Both the position numbers and the translations under genes were made by a program. From NCBI GenBank assembly GCA_029465975.1, contig CM055755.1, forward strand, positions 12,011,234-12,075,233: a stretch of DNA of 64,000 nucleotides, written 5' to 3'. Positions 34,309-44,807 of the stretch are shown piece after piece. The notes beneath the pieces were generated by a model. It was not told the origin of the DNA. It searched no databases and worked only from the letters and a program-made list of their open reading frames with translations. Source of the DNA: Dallia pectoralis (lineage: Eukaryota > Chordata > Actinopteri > Esociformes > Umbridae). Position 1 is the stretch's first letter; each line of letters opens with the position of its first letter.

Positions 34309-35736
34309 TCAGGGTCTCTTAGACAAAGCCTTCTTGGGTGTAGCGACAGGCCTCGGAACTGTCCTACCCCTCGAAGGCCCCGCCTGTGAGCGTCGCCCCC
34401 CGGCCCACTCATCGTGTGGGGGCGCCCGAGTAGCGACACTCACTCTCTGCTGCGCCCGGTGAGCCCCCGCGACGCGGCTACGACGGGGGAGAAATTTCTG
34501 GAAGGCAGCCGCCTGCCTTCTCTCCTCCTGAAACCTCTCGACGACCGAGCCAATAGCAGGGCCAAAGAGGCCATCGGGGGAAAGAAGCGCGTCCAGAAGG
34601 AAGGCTTTCTCCCTATCTCTCATATCGGAGAGGCTTAGCCAGAGATGCCTCTCCGTAGCCACCAAGGCTGCCATAGCACGGCCCACTGATTTGGCCGTCT
34701 CCTTAGTGGCACGAAGTGACAAATCCGCCGCCTGACGAAGTTCTCGAACATCATCAGGACTTACAGTCTCCCCCTGAGCCCCGTCGCTAAGCAGCTCTGC
34801 CTGATATGCCTGTAGAATAGACATAGTATGCAGGCAGGAAGCTGCCTGACCCGCCGCCGAATTAGCTTTGCCCACCAGCGCTGAAGTAGTCTTCAACGCC
34901 TTGGAGGGCAATGCCGGTGTCCTCAGAGACGATGCCGCGGGAGATAAATGGCTAGCCAGTATCTCCTCCGCGACCGGCATCGGTCCGTACCCATGAACAT
35001 TAGCCTCGGCAACATTAGAGTACATATGAGTCCGCGGATTAAACACCCAGGACGACACCGGCTTATTCCAGGACCTCGACACCTCAGTGTGGAGGTCCGG
35101 GAAGAAAGGCAAACACCGGCGAGGAGGTAAAGCACGGGAGGGCAAGAATCGTTCATTCAACTTACTGGTTGAAGCAGACTCCTGCCTGTCAGCCGGCCAC
35201 TCGATGTTGAGCTTCCCCACAGCTCGGGTGAGTACCTCCAGCAGCTCCTCGTTCGCGGGTGACTGAACCAACAATTCAGCCTCCGCCTCGAGGTTTTCAA
35301 CCTCCATTTCCTCAGAACTGGACGGCTGAGAAAAAGGTGCCTCCCCCAGGGCGGAAGAAACCCGCGCGGGTGCTTCCGGACCCCGAGCTGAGGCACTGGC
35401 TCTAGCAGACGAAGACCGAGAAATTGCAGAAGCCGTCTCGGAACCGCATGCTAGATCCGCTTGCGAACCCCACGACGTCAGTCGGCGCCGTGCCTCGGCA
35501 GCGGCGGGACCTGAACCGCGGGGAACGCGAACCGAGCCGCTTTCCTGAAAAAGCGCCAGGCGAGAGCGAAGTGTACGGATGGCGAGACGGTCGCAATGCT
35601 TACAGCTAGCCTCTTCCAAGGCTAGCTGGGCATGCTCCTCTCCCAAACAAACTACACACAGAACATGTGTGTCCCGGCCCGTGAGAATGCGGTTGCAGGG
35701 AGAAGCACACTGTCTGAAACGCCGCTCGGTTGCCAT
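34309..35736 (-). CDS. DIRS-like ORF1, gag-like protein, 475 codons
   Basis: An intact minus-strand frame starts MATERRFRQC. The N-terminus has a Cys/His pattern, CNRILTGRDTHVLCVVCLG then EEHA and ASCKHCD, found in ORF1 of fish DIRS-like elements (from memory of the family, not a search). The middle is Ser/Ala/Glu-rich and the C-terminus is basic (RRSRVAGAHRAQQR). It presumably binds the element RNA or forms particles; this is unproven for DIRS. It lies just inside the right inverted repeat, which supplies a TATA-like promoter, and its end overlaps the RT-containing frame by about 130 bp. This is the only intact ORF of the element. Confidence 0.7.
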   Translation of the reverse strand: MATERRFRQCASPCNRILTGRDTHVLCVVCLGEEHAQLALEEASCKHCDRLAIRTLRSRLALFQESGSVRVPRGSGPAAAEARRRLTSWGSQADLACGSETASAISRSSSARASASARGPEAPARVSSALGEAPFSQPSSSEEMEVENLEAEAELLVQSPANEELLEVLTRAVGKLNIEWPADRQESASTSKLNERFLPSRALPPRRCLPFFPDLHTEVSRSWNKPVSSWVFNPRTHMYSNVAEANVHGYGPMPVAEEILASHLSPAASSLRTPALPSKALKTTSALVGKANSAAGQAASCLHTMSILQAYQAELLSDGAQGETVSPDDVRELRQAADLSLRATKETAKSVGRAMAALVATERHLWLSLSDMRDREKAFLLDALLSPDGLFGPAIGSVVERFQEERRQAAAFQKFLPRRSRVAGAHRAQQRVSVATRAPPHDEWAGGRRSQAGPSRGRTVPRPVATPKKALSKRP

Positions 35737-35844
35737 AATCGCGGTGAGCTCTTGTACATAAATGCCAAGAAAATTTCTGAATTAACAACGTAATAGCAGA
35801 AACCCGCGAGGACTGTCACAACATGCACTTGCTGAAGCAACAAA

Positions 35845-35994
35845 AAACTGAAGGTGCCGGTAATTAGGGGTGCTTTTATGACTTCCTGGTCGCGACGTCA
35901 CCCGTCTGTGACGTTCCGTCACGCCATTGGACTGATTACACATGTGCTTCATGACGCACTCACGCAGAGCGTTCCCATAGCGTTTTCACGCAGC
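35845..35994. repeat. Right inverted terminal repeat of the DIRS-like element
   Basis: Perfect inverted copy of 32316-32465. On the minus strand it is upstream of ORF1 and includes a CATAAAAG motif that may act as the promoter. Outside it the sequence continues GTTCCCTATCAGGGAAC (minus), a short palindrome near the element tip. Confidence 0.9.
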
Positions 35995-36377
35995 TCGAAG
36001 TTCCCTGATAGGGAACTACTCCTGTCACCTCCTCTAATACCCCCCAAACCCCGCGAGATTACAAACACAGAACTATCAACTTAAACACTTGGAAAGTTAA
36101 CACATAAACAGGTCCCAGGTCACTACAATACTTACTTCAAATATATGATTTTTCAATCGCGAAAATGTGGAAATGATCTCTCTTTGTCCTCGATTTAAAA
36201 AAAACTTGCCGCAACGTATCGAAATAAATGTTTCTTACAACAAACGGTCAAATGAGATGTCAATCATCATCAAACTGCCAATAGGGAATACAATTTTTGG
36301 GGTGGCACCCGGGGTGGCCAATCAGATGTCTGGGGTGTCCCCCCGGACACCCCTCTGGCTCCGCCCCTGTCTTTACT

Positions 36378-38380
36378 TACTAGTGTACTGGCAAATAAGT
36401 GGGTAGGCCGAATCTATTAAATCAAATTTGCGATGCAAAAATTAAACTAGTGTTATAAATAAGCAAGAAAAACCTTCAGTGGGTGAGCGAGATGTCTTTA
36501 ATGTTATTTATTGCAACAATTGAAAAATGTCTGGCAGTTGCTTTAAACGATGTAGCTCCCTAACTGCTCAATATAGCTTGACTAGCGGAAAAGTTAAAGA
36601 AACAACTTGTAAAAGGCCCCAGGTTATTGCATACAATGCATGAAAATGTCTTGGAACCAGATTATTATCATTATGAGTCATCTATGTCAAGATCACTGCA
36701 GGGAATGAAGTAACAACTGAACGCTGTAAAAGTGGTGAGTAAATATGTGGTAGTTGTATAGCTTTATCCTTTCAGATAAGGTGAGGTCACTTATAGTCTC
36801 TGCAGCACAACAGTAGATATCTGCTTTTGGCACCGGCCCAGACTATTGAATAAATGGTGTCAGACTTAGAAGTCTGAGAATATTTTCTTACCACCCGTAC
36901 ATACTTATACACTTTACCTCCATCTTTACCCCAGCCTGTCTATACCAATTCCGCTGTCAGGATACTGACGGGAATACAAAACATAACCCTATCAGCCCCA
37001 CTCTGTCAGCTCTGAACTGGGTTTCCATCCCATTCCAGAGAAAATTAAAAACCCTAATTTTAGCGTATTCACGGCAAGGGAGTTGAAGTTAGTTTTATAA
37101 TGGACATTCAGTGGATATTTGTTTTTCTCAGGTCAATAGCTATAAACTGAAACATTCTATGACTAGGAAAATCGCAGATTTTAAATGTATTTTCTTATCA
37201 CAGAATTCTGACTTCAATCGTAGCTCTCAGAGAAAGTGTTGTAATATTATAAAACATACATATTCTGATAGATAGAAACTAGGATAGACAAAAATCCTTT
37301 TTTATTTTTTTACATTGACCAAAATACTGAAAATTCAAGTTCTATGGAAGATCTGACAATGATAGTGTTGTTACAATAAATGTCTACTGAATAACTGGAA
37401 AGTTAAATTGAATGGAGAATATAGTATGCAAAACAATTACATTGGTGAGAAGAAGAATATCTCGATCCCGCCTTGAAACTTCCAGGAACTGATTCCCTTC
37501 TCTGGTCAGAGAGGAATGTTTTCCAGGCCTTTCACATATCTTAGTTACATACAGGAGGGGTCTGGTACTGTATGCAGGGCCGGCCCACCGCATAGGCAGT
37601 ATGGGCAAATGCTAAGTGCGCTGTTCATCCATAGGGGCGCCAAATGAGTGAACGAATACTAATTAGCTGCGTTGTAAGGGGGGCACCAGCTAAAATCTTA
37701 CGTATGCCACCATATTTGTCAGGGCCGGACCTTACCGTATGTTCCCAGTTGACAGAGGTACTTGTAAAAACTGCTCGGTAGATTATGTGTTTTCGACATA
37801 AAACTATTTAGTAATTCATAATTAATCACAGTTTAATTCATCCCTGATCATGATAAATGCAACCTATTTCACCAACACTTATAATTTTCTGAGGTGTTTG
37901 GTGGAGCTTTGACTCTATTGACACTCAAAGGAATCAACGTGCTCACGTATTAGGTGATAGTAGCGGAGTCACCCCACCAGGTGGCAGTGCACACCCTATA
38001 ATTTCTCTTATGGTCACTCTGGGGGTTGGATTGAATCTGAACAACACTTGTTTGGTTGCATTCCATTCGGGTTCCGTTTTTAAATCTCAATTAAAATTTG
38101 GTTCTTAAATGTGAGTTTATATCCAGTAACAGGACTGGACATTTGTTTCTCCTGTTGTTATCTTGTTGGCCATCATCCCTCTGGTGTCGAGATGTGGTTG
38201 TCCGAATGCGTAAACATGTCACGCCATCTAGTTACTCAATGGGTGCTAGCCCAATGGACAGGCCCCTAGCTTTTTAAAAAGGGTATTCATTGAGCGGAGT
38301 TTTGTAACTTTTTAACCTAAGACACCTCTCTTACGGTGTGTGTGTGGAGGGGTTGTAGATCTGATTGTACTGTTTGGACT
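36378..38380. other. Intergenic DNA, no gene seen
   Basis: CAGGGCCGGCCC at 37576 and CAGGGCCGGACC at about 37722, in the same orientation, look like hAT MITE ends, but no complete element can be drawn. A perfect CTCF core match is listed separately. No exon is recognised. Confidence 0.35.
37974..37987 (+). promoter_or_regulatory. CTCF-like motif, full core match
   Basis: CCACCAGGTGGCAG fits CCASYAGRKGGCRS at every position. It also contains the E-box CAGGTG, so a ZEB/Snail-type site is an alternative. Confidence 0.4.
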
Positions 38381-38384
38381 TCGA

Positions 38385-38740
38385 TGCAGGTAAGTGGACA
38401 CAAGCACAGAGTTTCACAAAATGCTGAATCTTTTATTCTAAGTCAGGCAAACAGGTACTATAACTGAATACTCAGAATAACAAAACATAAGATCAAAACC
38501 GATAGCACCGTACCTTGAACCAAACATTCTTCATACATAACACACTAAAAACACAATGAACCAACACTGGCTGACACGAAAGGACCAAACTATATACAAG
38601 AACTAGTGAGGGTGAACTGAAACCAGGTGCAGAGAAACTCAGGTGTACAACATGACCAGCTAATGACAGAGATTCACATACAAGGAAACAAAGGAACCAA
38701 AAGGGGGCAAAACAGGACAAAAACGACATCATCACACTGA
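38385..38740. repeat. Interspersed repeat fragment, related to 1-860
   Basis: It shares the block order with about 140-540 (GGACACAAGCACAGAG, AACTATATA, AAACTCAGGTGT). The family is not recognised. Confidence 0.45.
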
Positions 38741-38875
38741 TGGCTTCCTGGAAGAGTTTTGGGATGGGACATTTTTTTGTGAGAGACTTTATGAAAAACT
38801 GTGAAACACAAATTTACTCGACAACAACATCTGACAAATAAAAACCACATATATCAAACATAAAAATACACATAC

Positions 38876-39990
38876 AGTTGATATGAAAAGTCGACACACC
38901 TCTCATTTCAGAATTTTCTCCCCTTTAAAGTGATCTATAGCGTGAACATTTCAATTAAAAAACAAATTGAAATCTTTGAGCGGGAAAAATAAGAACCTTT
39001 CAATAACCTTACAATAAATGTGTGCACATTTAGATTTTATTACAGGATTCTTGAGTTGGCAATATTTGCCTGCTCTTTGCAAAAGCGCTCCAAATCGAGC
39101 TGAAGAAAAACAGCCCCACCACCTGCCACCACTATGCTGCCACCACCATGCTTCGCTGCGAGTATGGTGTTCTTTAGGTGATGTGCAGGGTTGTTTTGCG
39201 CCAAAAAGTTCAACCTTGGTTTCATCAGACCATAACACATTTTCCCACATGCTTTTCAGAGACTTGATGTTTGTAAACTTCAGTCGGGCTTTCATATTTT
39301 TTCTTCTTGCCACCCTTCCCCCTTAGCCCATACATATGAAGAATATGAGAGATTGTTGTCACATTTAGCGCATAGCCGTACTTGCCAGAAATCCTTTATT
39401 GTTCCTGTAGGCCTCCTGGAAGCCTCTTCTTGTCTTGGACGGACGCCCCGTCCTTGGTAATGAATCTGTGGTGCCACATTTTCTCCACTTCATGATGATG
39501 TTTGATGATGTTTTTCATGGTATATCTAATGCTTGGGAAATTCTTTTGTAGCCTTGACCTGACTGATATCTTTCAACAATGAGATCCCTCTGATCCTTTG
39601 GACGCTTTCTGCGGACCATGGCTTTTGCTCTGACATGCAACTAAGATAATGTCAGAAAAATCTTAGTGGAACAGCTGACCTTTAATTGTGATAAATCAGA
39701 GTCACTTTAAATGCTGGCAGGTGTGTAATGCCTTTTATTTAACACATTTAACACCGATGTGATTCGTTAATTCTGAACACAGCCACATCCTGGTTATGCA
39801 ACCAGGTTATTGTAAGGTTTTTGTTTATTTATTTTCCTCTAAAATAAGTAAGTTTTTTAAATTGAATTGTTCCCGTCAGGGGGCACATTTAAGGTGGAAA
39901 AAGTTCTGACATGATTTATCTTTATCAATTTTTTTCACATCACAGAACCTGTCATTTTAACAGTGGTGTGTAGACTTTTTATATCCACTG
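38876..39990 (-). mobile_element. Near-full-length Tc1/mariner element, inactive
   Basis: The ends are inverted: CAGTTGATATGAAAAGTCGA on the left and CAGTGGATATAAAAAGTCTA on the minus strand at the right, each flanked by TA. The minus-strand transposase starts at ATG 39619 (MVRRKRPKDQRDLIVERYQ) and later gives MWENVLWSDETKVELFG (first catalytic Asp) and CFSSA. Frames are broken and the part with the second and third acidic residues is largely gone. The total of 1115 bp is short of the usual 1.3-1.6 kb. Confidence 0.85.
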
Positions 39991-41070
39991 TATGCATTTG
40001 TCTATACTGTAGTTAATATTTAGTAGCGCAATGGTTTTGTGTGTGTGATTTAAAAGAGAAAACTAGAATTTGGGGTTTGTATCCCACATTTCTCCAAATT
40101 TTCGATAGAATTTTTATTTAACCACTAGTCCATAATAATGCTATGGAGAATAAAGGATGAAAAGCGTGTAATAAGATTAAATATATAAAACACATTTTTG
40201 AACAACAATAACCAATGTTGTTTCAATTAAAAATGTATTGTGAAGTAAATCAGGAAAGATGTTCTTGTGTAATGTATCTAAAGGTTGTTGAAGTTATGCG
40301 ATGAACCATCACTGAGGTAGGGATAATTGAAAACGTTACTTCAGTTTAAATAAGATGTCTAGTGGTTGTGTTTGAAAGCCTCAACACAGTATGCTCAGAC
40401 ATCAGAGAAATGAGAAATTAGGCATTTTGCAACAAGCACATTCAATACAATACTCTCAAGTTGAATTCTAAAAATAATCGTCACACAGGCCATAAATAAT
40501 CTCACAAATCTCTCTCTTGCAACAATGTGACACCCTACATTCTAAGTTGTCAGAATTGGCACCTCGTTTTCAGAAGTGTTGACACTCACCTGACGCTGGT
40601 TTCGTTCAATATTGTGTGAGTGTTTTGACATCTGCAGTCACTTGAACATAAGTGTTTCCAAACACATTGGAACATTATTGTCAGTGTCAAGAAGTATTGA
40701 GCATGAATGACAAACAGCACATCCCTTATATTTGACTGCAGCAGTTTACATGTAAGAATTCTCTAACCATTGCAGTTTTTTGCACTGTTATTTATTTTTT
40801 TAAATCTGCCCAGGTAGAATCCAGTTTGGAAGAAAGTTTGTTTAAATGCATCAACAGTTCACTCCTGTGCAGTGGCTGTTATTTAATAAATCTCCACCAG
40901 AATGAGTGAATGATGCTTTGTTGCAAAACAGAAAACCAGTTTAAGATTTGCTTCAAGGTGGCTGATGCAGGTCTACAAAGAGAGTGAACAGTTTAATCGA
41001 AGACAAAGATGCTTGTAGGTATCGACATACTCTTAACTCAGAACTATTTAAAGTAAGAATGTTTATTACC

Positions 41071-41662
41071 CCATAGCCCATACATATGAAGAATACAAGA
41101 GATTGTTGTCACATGTAGCACACAGCCGGTACTTGTCAGAAAATCCTGCAGCTCCTTTAATGTTGCTGTAGGCCTCTTGGAAGCCTCCCTGACCAGTTTT
41201 TTTTTGGAGGGACCAGTTCTTGTTCATGTCTCTGTTGTGCCACATTTTCTCCACTTGATGATGACTGTCTTCACTCTATTCCAAGGTATATCTAACGCTT
41301 TAGAATTTTTTTGTACTCTTTACTTGACTAATAATGATTAATTAGAGTCACTTTAAATCATGACAGGTGTGTAATGACTTCTATTTAACATTTTGTTGAG
41401 TTTGAATGTGATTTGTTAATTCTGAACACAGCCACATCCCAGGTATAAGAGGGTGTGCACACTAATGCAACCAGGTTATTGTAAGGTTTTTATTTTATAT
41501 ATCTTTCCCCTCAAAGATTTCACTTGGTTTTTCAATTGAATTGTTCACGTTATGGGCCACATTAAAGTAGAAAAAAGTTCTGAGATTATTCATATTTGTC
41601 AATTTTTTTCGCATCACAAAACCTGGCATTTTAAGGGGTGGATAGACTTTTTATATTCACTG
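41071..41662 (-). mobile_element. Truncated sister copy of the Tc1 element at 38876
   Basis: Sequence from AGCCCATACATATGAAGAAT onward parallels 39326-39990 and ends in the same terminal repeat (ATAGACTTTTTATATTCACTG then TA). The left half is missing. An in-frame remnant around 41066-41254 corresponds to the same transposase segment. Confidence 0.8.
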
Positions 41663-41859
41663 TATGCATCTAAATAGTGCAACAAGCAATGTCTAGATGT
41701 GTGAACAATTTTACAAAAAAGAGCAATGTCCCGATGGTAAAATATATATATAACTAGTTGAATATACAGTTGGGCAAAAGAGGAGCAATGTCTAGTTATA
41801 GTTCACCTATGTCCAAAGAGGTTTTATTTGTATTAGTCGCAATAGTGTCCAGTGTGGGT

Positions 41860-42300
41860 AATCAATTAGATTTGGGGGGTGGGCTAAGGGCAGTCTAGTT
41901 CTATGGGCAATTTCCTTAGACTAACTGCTGTGAAGAAGCGGTTCTTGTGGTGAGAGGTTTTGGTCTACCTCAGCCATCTGTCAGAGAGGAGAGATCTGAA
42001 TAGTCTGTTACCCAGATGAGAGGGTTCTGCTTCAATCTTTGCTGCCTTCCTCAGTGATCTGGTTTTGAAAGTTCTTTGAGGGACGGCAGCTTACAACCAA
42101 CGCTCCGCAGAGTGGATGATGTGTTGCAGTCTGTCTTTATCCTTGACAGTGGCTGCAGAGTACCAGACGGTGATGGAGGAGGTCAGGATGGACTCATTGA
42201 TGGCTGTATTGAGCTGCCGCAAGCAGTACAGTCTTTGTTAGTCCAACGAGGGTGGTGTCATCTGCAAACTTCAGAAGTTTGGAGTTACCTGTTACATGCT
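41860..42300 (-). pseudogene. LINE reverse-transcriptase relic
   Basis: On the minus strand 42271-42242 encodes KFADDTTLVG, carrying the FADD catalytic motif of LINE reverse transcriptases (Rex/CR1/L2-like). Downstream sequence (TGGACTCATTGATGGCTGTA, GTACCAGACGGTGATGGAGG on plus) is familiar from antisense fish LINE fragments. The frame is interrupted. Only the C-terminal RT region is present. Confidence 0.7.
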
Positions 42301-42891
42301 CAACTGCAAAATGTCCAAATGCTGGAATTTAAGTCTGAAGCGCTGTTATTCCTAGTTGGCAAAACGTGTTACCTCATATTAATCTTTTTATCGTATTTTC
42401 ATAAACGATAAAAAAGGTGTACAGCAATGGCAATATTGACTTTACTGTCCAAATACGTATAAAGGGTGCTGAATGTATTTATCCCAGAAATTGATATATT
42501 GAAATATTTAATTAGATATTGGACTTAATATTACTTGGACTGCAGGTGGCTGTGGCTGATCACCTGCACATGTCAGGGGATAGTGTAGTTAGAGATGGCT
42601 AATTATGCTATTGTAATTTAGGTAGGCCTATCATTTGTCCTTTGAGAGTTGTTTTTTTATGCCTTGGCAGTGAAAGTAAATTACAGGTTAAGCCTAGTTA
42701 TGTTTACATGTTTAATAGCCTGAAAATGTAAACATTGGGTGAAGTAGTTACCTTCATTTTAAGCTTGACACTGTCGCAAAACGTTCATAATAATTAATAT
42801 CTACGTTTGGTTTTAAGCAGATTCGTAAAGACTAGGCTTTGACCTTTTTATAACCCCTGCGCTAGGCAAGTATGAAAAAACGTGAACACTT

Positions 42892-43205
42892 ATTGGTCAG
42901 ATGTCATGCCTCTCACGATGCGTGTAGTCTAGAGGGCATTTTTGTCCTTTCTGATTGGGTCATAATAAGAATCTCTATGAGCCACTGAAACTCGGGTTCT
43001 CCATTCGGGTTCAACTGTTCCCTTCATTTTTCAATGCAACCTGAACGTTTCGATATCCACAATGGCGGCAGTAGTTTCAAGTGTCACAGGCCTTGACTGT
43101 TGTGGTGTAAGTTCACGGTTCGCACGGATTGGTTGTGGTAAGTCCTGGTTCCCCGATGATTGGTTCACCGACATGAAAGAAACCTGAGACTGGTCTTGTG
43201 ATTGG
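42892..43205 (-). promoter_or_regulatory. Cluster of five CCAAT boxes upstream of nlk
   Basis: ATTGG (CCAAT on minus) occurs at 42892, 42954, 43128, 43159 and 43201. A YY1-like CACAATGGCGGC lies at 43060-43071. Such NF-Y clusters mark CpG-type, often bidirectional promoters. The cluster is 1.2-1.5 kb upstream of the nlk start codon. Confidence 0.45.
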
Positions 43206-43411
43206 AGGCTCCAGCCGTCCATCACGCACTGACTGGTCGGGTACCCATGAACCTAACGCTACGCGTGTGTTTCTTCCTAGGTCCTGGCAGCACCATCCGG
43301 CTGAAGGGAGTCGACACTGGCCGCTTGTTTTCTGAATACACGGGACTTTTGGATATGTTTTGCTTTTACTTATATTTTCTATCCTGGATAAATGCCTCTG
43401 CTGCCGCGTAA
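43064..43411 (+). other. Possible upstream non-coding exon or short ORF before nlk
   Basis: ATGGCGGCAGTAGTTTCAAG opens a short frame (MAAVVSSVTGLDCC) that meets a GTGTAAGT donor-like site. An acceptor-like TTTCTTCCTAG lies at 43270-43280. Joined or not, the product is not recognised. It may be a 5' UTR exon of nlk. Confidence 0.2.
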
Positions 43412-44364
43412 GGAGACAGTTTTCGGGCCGAACACACGGGATCCAATGGGGAAAATAAGTTGACTGTGCGCTTTCGGATACATTTGTTTCCCTCGTTTTA
43501 GGAAAAGAGACATCTAGATTCATCAAAATGATGTGGATATCTGGAGTCTGGGGGAATTGTGACGTCTGAGGAAAGAGCGAGAACTCCTGTGTATTATTTG
43601 TTACGCACGGCAACATTGTATCATTGTGGCACCTTGTATTCATTCCTCCTGGCGGTCTACTGCTGCCCAATATCGCATGTGTAGTTATAGGACGACCATT
43701 TGAACACCCATAAGCGAGTGTTTATTCCGCAAGCGATTGCAGCCTGACCCAGAAGCGATATAACTTGTGCAAACTGCATGCAGCCCAGGCGGTGCCGGAC
43801 CAGGCATTATGGCACACTTGAGTACATGTAAAAGATGAATGCCGTGCTGTTTCCCATGTGATACATACATGTCATATCGGTTTTCTTTTCGCACCGAGAG
43901 GGGGAAATTGATCGAGGGGAGAGGGGGACGCCACTTCCAACATGAGGGAGATCCAGGGCCGTTGAGCATTTATTTATTGTGGGGGGGTGCGGGTTCCTAT
44001 CTGTCGCATTTTTATTTGATCATTTTAAGGTGCACTGCATTTACATATTCAGTATAGAAACAATTTGAATGGCTATCGCTGCATGTGCGAGAAATTTTAA
44101 TTAGGCTACAAGAAGTAGGTCAGATCAGCTCCATGAAAACATCCGACCTGAGGACAGCCAGGTTCCTCAGATGTATCGCTGATATGTTGATTTAATTCAA
44201 ATCATTCCTATAGAGTTATAATTGTATGTCTCCAGCCATAACCAGATTACCAGTTAGGAATCATCTGCTCAATCCTAAAGCCCTCCCTTCACCTGGGATA
44301 ACCTACGGATCTTCACTCATTTCAGCGTCATTTTCCTTTCTTTTTGGTTGTTGTTATTGGGTGA
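43412..44364 (+). other. Probable 5' UTR/proximal region of nlk
   Basis: Stops occur in frame before the nlk ATG and no other gene is seen. It includes a G-run GGGGGGGTGCGGG (about 43980). Confidence 0.35.
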
Positions 44365-44807
44365 ATGGCTCTGTGCGGAACCACGGCTACCAATGCCGCA
44401 AAAATGATGGCTGCATACAACGGTGGCGCCTCTACAGTTGCTGCCCATCACCCGCACCATCACCACCAACTACCGCATCTCCCTCCTCCCCATCTCCACC
44501 ACCACCACCACCACCCAGGGCAGCATCACCTGCAACACCCGGGCTCGGCCGCCCCGGTCCATCCAGTACAACAGCACGCTTCCACAGCGGCAGTAATGCT
44601 GAACCCGAGCCAGCAGCAGCCCTACTTTCCCTCGCCCGCACCTGGACAAGCCCCCGGCCCGGCAGCAGCCACTGCACCTGCCCAAGTTCAGGCTGCAGCT
44701 GTTAAAGCACACCACCACCACCAGCACCAACACTCACATCACTTACAGCCGCAGTTGGACATAGAGCCGGACAGACCCATCGGCTATGGAGCTTTTGGGG
44801 TGGTCTG
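44365..44807 (+). CDS. nlk: Nemo-like kinase, first coding exon (partial gene)
   Basis: The exon encodes about 147 residues from MALCGTTATNAAKMMAAYNGG and ends within the Trp codon of GYGAFGVVW at TCTG/GTAAGT (donor at 44808). The His-rich blocks, the Ala/Pro-rich PYFPSPAPGQAPGP stretch and LDIEPDRPIGYGAFGVVW are characteristic of vertebrate NLK; the last part begins the kinase domain with its Gly-rich loop. NLK is a MAPK-like Ser/Thr kinase that phosphorylates TCF/LEF and other nuclear factors, linking Wnt, TGF-beta and Notch signals. Remaining exons lie beyond 64000. Fish carry two NLK genes; the long His-rich N-terminus suggests the nlk2 type. Confidence 0.95.

Larger units (their letters stand above)
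32290..36020 (-). mobile_element. DIRS-like tyrosine-recombinase retrotransposon, internally deleted
   Basis: It is bounded by inverted repeats that are identical over 150 bp (32316-32465 and 35845-35994). A further 25-bp inverted pair at 32290-32314 and 32524-32548 resembles the internal complementary region of DIRS elements. Coding runs on the minus strand: a gag-like ORF, then RT and RNase H in shifting frames. The tyrosine recombinase expected downstream of RNase H is missing. There is no target duplication, as expected of DIRS integration. It sits inside a hAT element. Confidence 0.8.
31414..36377. mobile_element. hAT transposon with 8-bp target duplication, hosting a DIRS-like insert
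   Basis: TCTTTACT occurs at 31414-31421 and again at 36370-36377 as a perfect 8-bp target duplication, the hAT size. The element itself is 31422-36369. Its ends are inverted: CAGTGGCGGAACTAGA on the left and, on the minus strand, CAGGGGCGGAGCCAGA on the right (13 of 16 match). Subtracting the nested DIRS-like element leaves about 1.2 kb, so the hAT is non-autonomous. A 30-codon N-terminal transposase-like remnant is present. Confidence 0.85.

Noticed and set aside
32535..35736. A retroviral or gypsy-type provirus
   Set aside because: There are inverted rather than direct terminal repeats, no protease or DDE integrase motif, and a DIRS-type RNase H and ORF1. No envelope-like frame is present.
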